Source of the DNA: Clostridia bacterium
Lineage (GTDB): Bacteria > Bacillota > Clostridia > Oscillospirales > Acutalibacteraceae
Assembly (NCBI GenBank): GCA_017513245.1
Contig: JAFXGK010000007.1
Span: forward strand, 62,001-126,000
Direction of reading: 5' to 3'
DNA length: 64,000 nucleotides
In this document: piece by piece, positions 1 through 7,691 of the stretch
How the letters are laid out: each line of letters begins with the position of its first letter
How positions within the stretch are numbered: the first letter of the stretch is position 1
Program-made: the position numbers and the translations under genes
Notes under the pieces: model-generated
Database searches by the model: none
Told to the model about the DNA's origin: nothing
Seen by the model: only the letters and a program-made list of their open reading frames with translations

Positions 1-615
1 ATAAAAGTACAGTCCGTCCTCGCCGCCGAAGAGCGCCGTGTGCGGCTCAAAAAGCACCTCTTTTTCGAGTGACGCCATTTCATCGGGGCGAATATAGGGA
101 GGATTGCTTACGATAACGTCGTATTTTCCTTCACCCGGAAGCTCGATATCGCCCTGGCGTGGCCTCACTCGAGAACGGTTTAGTTCAATGTTTCGCTCAA
201 GGTAGGAATAGGCTTCGGGATATTTTTCGAGCGCCTCAACCCTCGCGTTTTTGCAGTTTTTATCTATCGCGACGGCAACGCAGCCGCTACCTGAACACAG
301 GTCGATAACCTTAAGTTCTCGCTCCCCGATAAACTCGATTGCCGTATCACAAAGATGCTCGGTATCAGGCCGCGGAATAAGCACGCCGGGGCCGACGTAA
401 AAGGGTAGGGAATAGAACTCCCATATGCCGAGGACGTACTGAAGCGGCTCGCCCGAAAGCCGTCGCTCTACAAGCTCCGACAGTTCGAGAAAATCGACCT
501 CTTCCATATCGTCCTTTAAATATTCTATAAGCTGGGCGGCTTCAAACCGCGCCGAGGCTATGCCCGCCTCGTGCAGTTTTTTGGCCGTTCTTTTAAAGGC
601 CTCGTGTCCGTTCAT
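1..615 (-). CDS. prmC: Peptide chain release factor N5-glutamine methyltransferase (PrmC/HemK), C-terminus cut by window edge
   Basis: PrmC methylates the glutamine of the GGQ motif in release factors RF1 and RF2, using S-adenosylmethionine in the cytoplasm. The first 205 codons are visible and the rest lies left of base 1. The diagnostic NPPY substrate-binding motif is encoded near 90-105 on the minus strand (read as VSNPPYI). The start ATG (615-613) overlaps the stop of the DUF1385 gene in an ATGA, so the two are translationally coupled. A DUF1385 gene directly before prmC is a common Firmicutes order. The identification is firm; only the C-terminal part is unseen. Confidence 0.93.
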   Translation of the reverse strand, partial: MNGHEAFKRTAKKLHEAGIASARFEAAQLIEYLKDDMEEVDFLELSELVERRLSGEPLQYVLGIWEFYSLPFYVGPGVLIPRPDTEHLCDTAIEFIGERELKVIDLCSGSGCVAVAIDKNCKNARVEALEKYPEAYSYLERNIELNRSRVRPRQGDIELPGEGKYDVIVSNPPYIRPDEMASLEKEVLFEPHTALFGGEDGLYFY

Positions 616-1580
616 TCGGCGTCCTCGCTCGGCAGGGGAATTTTCTCCTCCTCGGGTAGAACGTCGTTCACGGCGGCTATCGCTATTTCAATCATACCGT
701 CCTCGGGCTCCTTGGTGGTAATACGCTGAAGCCAAAGTCCGGGCGCCGCGATAATTCGGGTTAAGAAGTTATCGTATCGGCCGCAGATTTTAAGCAGCTC
801 GTAGCCTACGCCGCAGATAAAGGGCACCATTGCGATTTTTACAAGCACCCAGAACCAGCGGTTGGCATAAACGTCCTCAAAAACAAGCTGTATTACTGTT
901 GAAAAAATGAAACCCACAAGAATCATAAGAATCATAAACGAGGTTCCGCAACGGGGGTGAAAACGCTTTTGCTTTCTTACGTTTTCTACCGTGAGCGGCA
1001 GCCCCGCCTCAAAGCAGAAAATAGTCTTGTGCTCGGCGCCGTGATACATAAATACGCGCTTTATATCCTTCATATAGGATACAATCCAAACGTAGAAAAC
1101 GAAAACCGACATTTTTATGACCTGCTCGATAAGCGAGCGCGCCCAAACGGGCAACGGTCGGCCCGCAAGATAGGTGATACCGTCTACCGCCAGTCGCGGC
1201 AGCAGCATAAAGAGCACCACCGCAAGGCCTACGCCAAGTACTGCGGCCAGCACGGTTACGACTCCCATGGCAACCTTCGAAAGCTTGGTCACCTTTTTCT
1301 CACCGTTTTCGTCCTCTTCCTCAACCTCGGTGAAGCCCGATTTGTCGGCCGAGAGCATAAGCGCCTTGTAGCCCTGTATCATCGCTTCTATAAAGTTTAC
1401 AATTCCCCTTAAAAAGGGAAGTTTCAGCGGTTTTATCTTATCCTTAATTGAGGTGGAATTCATCTCAGTCAGGTCAATCTGCCCGTCGGGCATTCGCACC
1501 GCCATGGTGGTCTTTTCGGGACCCTTCATCATTATTCCTTCGATAAGGGCCTGACCGCCTACCGATATTTTTTTACTCAT
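612..1580 (-). CDS. DUF1385 family membrane protein (YqhQ-like)
   Basis: A 322-residue protein starting MSKKISVGGQALIEGIMMKG, the typical opening of the DUF1385/YqhQ family, whose biochemical function is unknown to me. There are hydrophobic segments around residues 105-130, 150-170, 215-235 and 240-260, and a conserved GAEHKTIFCFEAG stretch near residue 180, so it is an integral membrane protein. The start has a GGAGACG ribosome site. It overlaps the end of the histidine kinase by 8 bases and the start of prmC by 4, which places it inside one operon. It has an acidic tail. Family assignment is confident; no function can be given. Confidence 0.88.
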   Translation of the reverse strand: MSKKISVGGQALIEGIMMKGPEKTTMAVRMPDGQIDLTEMNSTSIKDKIKPLKLPFLRGIVNFIEAMIQGYKALMLSADKSGFTEVEEEDENGEKKVTKLSKVAMGVVTVLAAVLGVGLAVVLFMLLPRLAVDGITYLAGRPLPVWARSLIEQVIKMSVFVFYVWIVSYMKDIKRVFMYHGAEHKTIFCFEAGLPLTVENVRKQKRFHPRCGTSFMILMILVGFIFSTVIQLVFEDVYANRWFWVLVKIAMVPFICGVGYELLKICGRYDNFLTRIIAAPGLWLQRITTKEPEDGMIEIAIAAVNDVLPEEEKIPLPSEDAE

Positions 1581-3063
1581 CTTTCGTCTCCTCGGTGTCG
1601 GCTGTAACCTCGACCTCGCTGGCCGGGGGAATTATTTCTTCTACAATCTCCTCCTCGGGAACAATGGAGGGAAGCGCCACCGTAACCGTGGTGCCTTCGC
1701 CCTCTTTACTCTCGATAAAGAGCAGACCGTTATGCTGTTTTACAATCTCGTCCGCAACCGCAAGGCCTATGCCCGAGCCACGAACCTTTTTGTTGGATTT
1801 AAAGAACTTTTCCTTTACGCGGTCGATATCCTGCGCAGGGATACCAACGCCCGTATCGGTTACCTTGGTTATAACAACGCCCTCTTCCTCGTACTGCGAA
1901 ATAATAACGTTGCCGCCCTTTTCGGTGTACTTGATGGCGTTATCTATAATATTGATGTATACCTGCTTTAAACGGTCGCGGTCGCCCTCAACAAAAAGCG
2001 TGTTGGGGACGGGGAAGAAGGAAAGGTCAATTTCCTGCTGCTTGGCAAGCTCGTAATACATATCAACTGCGTCGGACAGCGTTTTGCCGATATCAAGACT
2101 TCCCGTTTCGATTTTCAGCCGTCCCGACTGGATGCGCGAGAAATCAAGCAATTCTTCAACAAGGCCCGAAAGACGCTCGCTCTCGGCCAGCACAACGTCG
2201 AGACCCTTTTTAACGATTTCGTCATCGGTTCCGACCGACATTTTTGCCGTTTCGCCCCAACCGCGTATTGCGGTAAGCGGCGTGCGAAGCTCGTGCGATA
2301 CCGAAGAGATAAAATCGTTTTTCATCTGCTCGGCCGATTTAAGCTCGCTGGCCATAAAGTTGATGGAATCGCAAAGCTGCGCGATTTCACTCTCTTTCGG
2401 CACGGCTATACGGGTATCAAAATCGCCCATCGCAATCTTGCGGGCCATTTTGCTAACCTCCTCAACCGGACGTACGATCGAGCGTATGAAATACACTCCC
2501 GAAACCCAGCAAAGGAAGAGAAAAGCGAGTCCTATAAGCACGCAAATAAGGCAGGTAAGCAACAGCTTGCTGTCGGCGGGCCTCAGCGATACAACCCAGC
2601 GCACCGCACCGTTAGAACCGTTTCCGAAATCGGTAAGAACGGTGGTTTCGGCCATTACCTTTTCGCCTGCGGCATTCTTACCTATCCATTTTACGGGGCC
2701 GCCGTTCTGCATAGCGCTTTTATAGTCGGGCATTTCTTCTGCCGTCGGCTCAAAGCCGTTGGATGCAAATATTACGGTACCGCTTCGGTCTATAATTTGA
2801 AGCTCGAGCTTATCCTTATGCTCAAACTGTTCAACGTATTCTTTTGCGGTGTCCGAAAAGTTTTCGTAATCGCAGGTAGCCAGCAAGGAAAGGTCCTTCG
2901 TGTATTCTCTGGCGGCGCTGTGTACCGAGTTGTAGTAGCGTGTCTGAAGGCTCAGGCACAGTACGGTTTCGAGTATTATTACCGCGGCGGCCATAACGAG
3001 AAATACGTTTAAAAACCAGTGCGACGAGATGCTCTTGCGGGTAACCTTTATTTCAAGCTCCAT
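1573..3063 (-). CDS. Membrane sensor histidine kinase, HAMP-HisKA-HATPase
   Basis: A 496-residue sensor kinase. In order: transmembrane helix (about 17-40), extracellular sensor region (41-165), second helix (about 167-193), HAMP linker (194-245), HisKA dimerisation domain with the phospho-accepting His257 in SVSHELRTPLTAIRGW, then a HATPase domain with N-box NIIDNAIKYTEKGG and G-boxes DTGVGI and GSGIGLAV. The chosen ATG at 3063 has an AGGAGGT site 5 bases before it. A longer reading from 3105 would overlap the regulator gene and lacks such a site. It should phosphorylate the regulator encoded just upstream. Its signal is unknown; the adjacent lipoprotein is an obvious candidate input. Confidence 0.93.
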   Translation of the reverse strand: MELEIKVTRKSISSHWFLNVFLVMAAAVIILETVLCLSLQTRYYNSVHSAAREYTKDLSLLATCDYENFSDTAKEYVEQFEHKDKLELQIIDRSGTVIFASNGFEPTAEEMPDYKSAMQNGGPVKWIGKNAAGEKVMAETTVLTDFGNGSNGAVRWVVSLRPADSKLLLTCLICVLIGLAFLFLCWVSGVYFIRSIVRPVEEVSKMARKIAMGDFDTRIAVPKESEIAQLCDSINFMASELKSAEQMKNDFISSVSHELRTPLTAIRGWGETAKMSVGTDDEIVKKGLDVVLAESERLSGLVEELLDFSRIQSGRLKIETGSLDIGKTLSDAVDMYYELAKQQEIDLSFFPVPNTLFVEGDRDRLKQVYINIIDNAIKYTEKGGNVIISQYEEEGVVITKVTDTGVGIPAQDIDRVKEKFFKSNKKVRGSGIGLAVADEIVKQHNGLLFIESKEGEGTTVTVALPSIVPEEEIVEEIIPPASEVEVTADTEETKDE

Positions 3064-3086
3064 CTCTACCTCCTGCTTGTCTTTTT

Positions 3087-3791
3087 TTACTCTGCCGTGT
3101 TCCATTTATATCCCATACCCCAAACGGTAACAAGATTTTTCGGTTTGGAGGGGTCTTCCTCGATCTTCATACGCAGACGACGGATATTTACGTCTACTAT
3201 TTTTTCTTCGCCGTAGTAAGCCTCGCCCCAAACCTTGACGAGGATATCACCGCGACCGAGCGCAGTATCGGGATTTGTAAAGAAGTATTCGATTATCTGG
3301 AACTCAACCTGCGTGAGCTCGATATCCTTGTTGTTCTTCGAAAGTGTGCGCTTGCGGATGTTGAGTGTAAAATCTCCAAGGCGAATTTCATCGCTGCTGC
3401 CGTTTTTCTTGGTACTGTTGTGCATATCCACGCGACGGTAAAGCGAATCAACACGCGCCAAAAGCTCGCTCGGGCTGAAGGGCTTGGTTATATAATCGTC
3501 GGCGCCCATCATAAGGCCGCTTATTTTATCCATTTCCTGTGTACGGGCGGTAAGCATTATAATGCCGAGTTCGCCTGTACGGCGGCGAAGCTCTTTACAA
3601 AGGTCAAACCCGTCCATTCCGGGAAGCGAGATATCGAGCAGGGCGATATCGAAATCGTTTTCGTGCTCAAAAAGCTCAAGCGCCTCCTCGGCCGAGCCGG
3701 CCTCAACCGTCTCGTAGCCTGCACGATTAAGATTTATTGCTTCGAAGCCGCGGATTGCAGCCTCGTCTTCAACTATTAAAATCTTTTTCAT
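3087..3791 (-). CDS. OmpR/PhoB-family response regulator
   Basis: A 234-residue two-domain regulator. The receiver domain (1-120) has the acidic pocket E8/D9, the phosphorylated Asp53 in LLDISLPG, Thr81 and Lys103 in ITKPFSP. The C-terminal winged helix (about 135-232) ends in the usual VDVNIRRLRMKIE and VWGMGYKW motifs of OmpR/PhoB DNA-binding domains. The ATG overlaps the stop of the lipoprotein gene (ATGA at 3791-3788) and the kinase follows 23 bases later, so the three are co-transcribed. Targets cannot be seen from sequence. Confidence 0.95.
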   Translation of the reverse strand: MKKILIVEDEAAIRGFEAINLNRAGYETVEAGSAEEALELFEHENDFDIALLDISLPGMDGFDLCKELRRRTGELGIIMLTARTQEMDKISGLMMGADDYITKPFSPSELLARVDSLYRRVDMHNSTKKNGSSDEIRLGDFTLNIRKRTLSKNNKDIELTQVEFQIIEYFFTNPDTALGRGDILVKVWGEAYYGEEKIVDVNIRRLRMKIEEDPSKPKNLVTVWGMGYKWNTAE

Positions 3792-5110
3792 TTTGACTTT
3801 TCTCCTTGCTCGAAAAATTTAACTGTTTTGGCTATTTCTTCGGCTGTGCGTGCCTCTGCGCCCCCGTATCCCGAAACCTGCACCGTGAGAACCGTGTATG
3901 CGTTTTCGGCGGCGAGCACCCAACCATCCTCAGGGGTATAGTCTTCTTTTCTTGTTTCCTTTACCTTAAAGAGAACGTCGCCTTTTTTCTTGTTTTCGGT
4001 GTCATAAAGGCTTACGGTTTTAATTTTTCCGTCCCGTGTTGTGAGCAGTGTTACCTTATCCTGCAACGGTTTGGGTATCTCGACGTAGTATCCGTCGGCC
4101 GTATCGGTTATGGACGTGAGGGTCACAACCAGTCCTTTGCCGTTGTAGGCGCACCATTTTGTAATGTATTCGCGTTCGCCCTCGGACATATTTTCAAATC
4201 CGGGCGCTACCCCGTGCATGGGGATATCGGGCGAGCCGTCGCCGTTTATATCACGAACACCGTCGGTAAACGGACGCTCGGTGAGAGTCGTACCGTTTTG
4301 AATATCGAACATCGGGTTTAAAAGGTTCTCGCCCGAAAGGAAAAGTATTTCGGTTATAAGGCCTGAGCCCTTTTTGCCGTCAAGATACACGGCGGTTTTT
4401 CCGTCCAACAACTTGGACACGCTAACGCTTTGGTAGCCGCTTATCGTTCCGTTGGTCGGAACCGAGGCACGCTCGTTTACACCCGCGTCGGTAATTTCGA
4501 GCAGTCTGGCGGTTCCCATCTGCTCAGAGGTGTTGAGGTGAATCACAAGAAGCTCGTTTTTCTGGTCTGTGTCAAGGTCACAGCATAAAAATTCGGTATA
4601 CTTTTCTTCGGCGCGCTGTAAAAGCAGCGTTCCGTCAAAGCTATATACCGAAACCTGCTTATCCACGGTTCCCAGCACGCTCCAGCCGACGATTATTTCG
4701 TTCTTTCCGTCGGCGTTAAGGTCGCAAAACGTAACCTTCTCGACGCCCGAAGCCAGCGTTTGCGCATCCTTAGATGCCTTCCATCTGCCACTCGTCTTTG
4801 AAAGCACGGCAATGTGCATATTGGTTATGTTTTCGGCGGTGGTGCTGTAGAAGGCTATTGCTTCTTCCTCTCCGTCGCCGTCTATATCGTAGCGAACTAT
4901 AGCCGAACGGTAATCACCGTCGGTTGGATATTTAAGGGTGTAGTCGCCCGTGATTAATTCCTTCAGCGCTTCCTTTATTTCAGAAACCTCGCCGCCCGAT
5001 TTAGGCGCCCTTAAGAGTTCCTCTCCGGTTGACAACAGACTGCAGCCCGATAAAAGCATGCACAAAATGACTACCATACACAAAAACGCTGACTTTTTTA
5101 TTGCTTTCAC
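3788..5110 (-). CDS. Lipoprotein with FG-GAP/VCBS-like repeats, first gene of a two-component operon
   Basis: A protein of about 440 residues with a lipoprotein signal: basic start, hydrophobic stretch, then lipobox LLSGC. Repeated Asp-rich motifs such as DIDGDGEEEAI, DLNADGKNEIIVGW and DINGDGSPDIPMHG resemble the calcium-binding loops of FG-GAP/VCBS beta-propeller repeats, so I expect a surface-anchored propeller-like domain. GTG at 5110 was chosen because GGAAGGGAGGGGTGA lies just before it; the longer frame starts with TTG at 5134. It is translationally coupled to the response regulator, suggesting a sensor-accessory or target role. Exact function is unknown. Confidence 0.82.
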   Translation of the reverse strand: MKAIKKSAFLCMVVILCMLLSGCSLLSTGEELLRAPKSGGEVSEIKEALKELITGDYTLKYPTDGDYRSAIVRYDIDGDGEEEAIAFYSTTAENITNMHIAVLSKTSGRWKASKDAQTLASGVEKVTFCDLNADGKNEIIVGWSVLGTVDKQVSVYSFDGTLLLQRAEEKYTEFLCCDLDTDQKNELLVIHLNTSEQMGTARLLEITDAGVNERASVPTNGTISGYQSVSVSKLLDGKTAVYLDGKKGSGLITEILFLSGENLLNPMFDIQNGTTLTERPFTDGVRDINGDGSPDIPMHGVAPGFENMSEGEREYITKWCAYNGKGLVVTLTSITDTADGYYVEIPKPLQDKVTLLTTRDGKIKTVSLYDTENKKKGDVLFKVKETRKEDYTPEDGWVLAAENAYTVLTVQVSGYGGAEARTAEEIAKTVKFFEQGEKSK

Positions 5111-5240
5111 GGAGTCACCCCTCCCTTCCGACAAGAATATATACCTATACAGATACAGTATAACATATTAAAAAATAAATTTAAATATAAATTTTAAATT
5201 TTATATTAAATAAAAATAAAAATCAAAAAATAAGATTCTA

Positions 5241-5550
5241 CTCCTCTGTTCATACACCCCTCTGAACGATGATGGCTGTTGCTCTTGACTCAACGCAGCC
5301 GGTCGTTCAGGTGTTTCCCTTTGTTATTGGCTTTTGAGTGGTCAAGCGGAGCTTGGCGAGGGGAATAAAGAGAGCAAGATAAAGGCAAAATTTAATAAAA
5401 CCACTCCGCATTTCACGCCGCAGGTCGCCGTGCGACCGAGCAGAAATGCGAGTTTTATCATACTTTACCTGCGAACTAAGGGGGCGATCGAAAAGCCCCC
5501 TTCCCACAGCATTTCTTTGTAACTTTCTTCATGCCTGAAGAAAGTTAGTC
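5241..5550. repeat. Partial copy (C) of a structured interspersed repeat; no gene here
   Basis: This intergenic stretch matches the right-hand part of the two repeats at 34118-34626 and 35473-35981, beginning at the segment with ACACCCCTCTGAACGA and ending with the AACTTTCTTCA / TGAAGAAAGTT hairpin near 5521-5546. The AAGGGGGC / GCCCCCTT stem and the CGCATTTC / GAAATGCG stem are also kept. The left-hand part of the element is missing. Open frames across it reproduce frames in the other copies but have no plausible protein features, so I treat it as non-coding repeat DNA. Bases 5135-5240 are AT-rich with no gene seen. Confidence 0.85.
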
Positions 5551-5583
5551 TGCAAAAACCCTTTTCATGCCTTTTATAAAACC

Positions 5584-5622
5584 AAACAAAAATCCCCTCC
5601 CGAAAACGGGAGGGGTGATTTT
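5584..5622 (-). terminator. Terminator of the DUF3048 gene
   Basis: A 9-bp perfect stem, CCCCTCCCG (5594-5602) with CGGGAGGGG (5607-5615). On the minus strand it is followed by GATTTTTG. It lies directly after the stop codon at 5625. Confidence 0.85.
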
Positions 5623-5624
5623 TG

Positions 5625-6674
5625 CTAGTCGATTACAACTTCCATTGCAGTGTCAATCAAGCATATGTAGCTGTTACCTGCGTTGGCCGAAAATGCCGTA
5701 CCGTCGCTGTTTTTAAAGGTTATCGGGTCGCCGGTGGAGGCCTTTGACCAGGTTATCTCCTCGCAGCCGCCCTTGGTGAAATAATAGCCGTTTCCGCCCG
5801 AAAGTTTTACGTCGCGGTGACCCTTGTTATCGGTGCCGGTGCAATTATGTGCGGTAACGGTTGTATAAAGCACGTAAACGTTGGTAAATTCGGCAGTTTC
5901 ACCGGTTAAATAATCGGTCCAGTTTTTGCCGTCTTTAAACTGCTTTGTGTACTTGCCGGTTTCGGTGTTGTAGGTGAAATTTGTGCCGTACGATGCCGAG
6001 AAATTAACCTTTACGGAGTTGCCGGGTGCTGTGGGGGTTTTTGTCTCGTCGGCGGCAAGGAAATTTATCCACTTGTTGTCTGTGGTTTTGGTATCCCAAC
6101 CGAGGTCGGAAAATCCCTTTGCGAGTTTTTCGCCCGAAGTGTACATAGTGTGCTCGCTGGCAAGTCCGTTCTTCTGGCGGAAGCCGTAGTTCGAGTATCT
6201 TCCGGTGTTTATATCGAAGGTGTCAACACCTAAACGCTTTTTAAGCTGGTGGAAGTGATAAGCGTCGTATCCTGCGTGAACGTAGTTTGCGTTATGGCCG
6301 TAAGCAAGCTCTAAAAATACCTGACGGGCCGAACGAACGGTTCCGATCTGGGGAAGGGCGGAAATATTGTTTGTAAGGGCCAAAAGACGGGTGATGCCGC
6401 CCTCAACGGGAGCCTCGTAAACAACGTCGAATTTGCCAAGTCCCGTCTGCACCTTTTGCGCGGAATTAAGGTTATTTATAGTAACTGCGGTAGCCTTATT
6501 TTCGGCTAAGGAAAGGTCCATTTCAAGACCTGTAAGGGGGTTTATTGCGGTAACCGGCTTAGGCGGTTCACTCTCAACCGATGAGGTATCTGCAGGCTTG
6601 CTTTCGCCGCCGCATGCAGCAAAAAGTAAAACCATACATAAACATAAAACCATTGCTAAAATTTTCTTTGCCAA
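5625..6674 (-). CDS. DUF3048 family lipoprotein (YerB-like)
   Basis: About 349 residues with a lipoprotein signal (hydrophobic segment, then LLFAACGG), so it is tethered outside the membrane. The body has the DUF3048 pattern: NPLTGLEMDLSLAENKATAV near the start, then VVYEAPVEGGITRLLAL and IGTVRSARQVFLELA, with the second domain after about residue 210. YerB-type proteins are extracytoplasmic and their biochemical role is not established. TTG at 6674 is preferred because AAGGGG lies 9 bases before it; an ATG at 6683 touches the same site and has no spacing. It is monocistronic, with its own terminator. Confidence 0.87.
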   Translation of the reverse strand: MAKKILAMVLCLCMVLLFAACGGESKPADTSSVESEPPKPVTAINPLTGLEMDLSLAENKATAVTINNLNSAQKVQTGLGKFDVVYEAPVEGGITRLLALTNNISALPQIGTVRSARQVFLELAYGHNANYVHAGYDAYHFHQLKKRLGVDTFDINTGRYSNYGFRQKNGLASEHTMYTSGEKLAKGFSDLGWDTKTTDNKWINFLAADETKTPTAPGNSVKVNFSASYGTNFTYNTETGKYTKQFKDGKNWTDYLTGETAEFTNVYVLYTTVTAHNCTGTDNKGHRDVKLSGGNGYYFTKGGCEEITWSKASTGDPITFKNSDGTAFSANAGNSYICLIDTAMEVVID

Positions 6675-6845
6675 AACAAACATCCCCTTAAGGTTTAAAC
6701 TTAAAGTAATTATAATACATATTCATTTCTAATTCAAGAGCAACCACAAAATATTGTGTGGAAAAATAAGTAAATTTTTTGTATCTGTCGCTAAGACAAG
6801 AGTCTTGCTCCCTCCTTTTCGAATCTTCTTCTCCTTTTACAAAAT

Positions 6846-6881
6846 TAAAAAGACTACCTCTGATGAAGTAGTCTTTTTAAT
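6846..6881 (-). terminator. Hairpin terminator after a decayed tRNA end
   Basis: AAAAAGACTAC pairs with GTAGTCTTTTT around a short loop, with T-rich flanks on the minus strand. It sits right after the CCA-like end of the tRNA remnant at 6882-6912, in the same arrangement as the terminator after the intact tRNA. Bases 6684-6845 hold nothing recognisable beyond the AT-rich upstream part of the DUF3048 gene. Confidence 0.7.
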
Positions 6882-6912
6882 GGCGCGCGGAAGAATATAC
6901 TCTGCGCCGACG
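6882..6912 (-). pseudogene. Probable decayed 3' end of a tRNA-Arg-like gene
   Basis: Read on the minus strand this 31-base stretch aligns without gaps to the last 31 bases of the intact tRNA-Arg at 7083-7113. It keeps GTCGG at its start, TTCT in the middle and the terminal GCGCGCCA including CCA, at roughly 22 of 31 positions by eye. No matching 5' half is obvious directly upstream. A strong hairpin (TTTTTTCG...CGAAAAAA, about 6914-6947) follows instead. Confidence 0.5.
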
Positions 6913-7043
6913 GTTTTTTCGATCGCTCCGAGCGATTGCGAAAAAACTCGTCGTGCTCGAGACTACACAGTCGGCATTACCTGCGCGGCAATGCCGCTGC
7001 TTCGACGCCCTCCCTTCGGGAGTTCGCATTTTTATAAAAACAA

Positions 7044-7080
7044 AATAAATAAGACCACACCAAAATGGTATGGTCTTATT
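7044..7080 (-). terminator. Terminator of tRNA-Arg
   Basis: AAATAAGACCATACC pairs with GGTGTGGTCTTATTT in the minus-strand transcript and ends in a T-rich tract. It begins 3 bases after the tRNA CCA end. Confidence 0.8.
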
Positions 7081-7082
7081 TA

Positions 7083-7159
7083 TGGCGCGCTGAAGAAGAT
7101 TCGAACTCCCGACCTTCTGGTCCGTAGCCAGACGCTCTATCCAGCTGAGCTATCAGCGC
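7083..7159 (-). tRNA. tRNA-Arg (anticodon ACG)
   Basis: A complete 77-nt cloverleaf with encoded CCA. The acceptor stem GCGCTGA pairs with TCAGCGC, followed by discriminator G and CCA. The D arm is GCTC/GAGC, the anticodon stem TCTGG/CCAGA holds loop CTACGGA with anticodon ACG, and the T arm carries the invariant GTTCGAAT. A34 of such tRNAs is normally converted to inosine by TadA, and tadA is present at 17367-17816. A terminator follows. Four truncated copies of its 5' half lie upstream on the same strand. Confidence 0.97.
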
Positions 7160-7191
7160 AAATTTAATTTTTTTTGATAATTCAGTTATCC

Positions 7192-7467
7192 TGTTCTGCG
7201 GTCCGTAGCCAGACGCAGACAGCTGAGCTATCAGCGCAAATTTAATTTTTTTTGATAATTCAGTTTTTCTGTTCCGCGGTCCGTAGCCGGACGCAGACAG
7301 CTGAGCTATCAGCGCAAGTTTAAATTTTTTTGATAATTCAGTTTTTCTGTTCCGCGGTCCGTAGCCGGACGCAGACAGCTGAGCTATCAGCGCAAATTTC
7401 TTTTTATGCACTCATCTCTTCTGTTCCGCGGTCCGTAGCCAGACGCAGACAGCTGAGCTATCAGCGC
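7192..7467 (-). repeat. Four tandem truncated tRNA-Arg copies, 78-bp period
   Basis: The 5' half of the tRNA-Arg (acceptor 5' strand, D stem, anticodon loop with ACG) recurs four times upstream of the intact gene. The GCGCTGA 5' ends are at 7159 (intact), 7237, 7315, 7393 and 7467, i.e. steps of 78, 78, 78 and 74. Each copy keeps GCGCTGATAGCTCAGCTG and GGCTACGGACC or near variants. After the anticodon stem it changes to a GCGGAACAG-type ending and an A/T-rich spacer, so T arm, acceptor 3' strand and CCA are missing. No copy can fold as a tRNA. Bases 7468-7547 show no gene. Confidence 0.88.
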
Positions 7468-7547
7468 ATACACGAATTTGTGCCAAAGTATAATACCACA
7501 TTCTTTTTTAAAAATCAATACCTTTTTTAAAATATTTTTTTGTAAGT

Positions 7548-7576
7548 TTTACACTGTTTCTATATATTAATATTAT
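7548..7576 (+). promoter_or_regulatory. Candidate dnaA promoter
   Basis: TTTACA (7548-7553), a 17-base spacer and TATTAT (7571-7576), about 115 bases before the dnaA start. The surroundings are extremely AT-rich, so chance matches are likely. Confidence 0.4.
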
Positions 7577-7691
7577 ATAAATATATAATTTTTATTACAT
7601 TATTATATTATTATTAAGATTTATATTGAAAAATGTTAATAAGTGTGATAATATTACATTGTATTATTATGCGTATGGGGAGATGTTTATT

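Noticed and set aside
7076-7411. A 111-codon minus-strand frame giving a 26-residue repeated peptide
   Set aside because: The repeat exists only because 78 bp is a multiple of three; the frame is the tRNA-Arg and its truncated copies, with no ribosome site.
7083-7467. Possible CRISPR array
   Set aside because: The units are tRNA-derived, spacers are near-identical A/T-rich sequence, and no cas genes are present.
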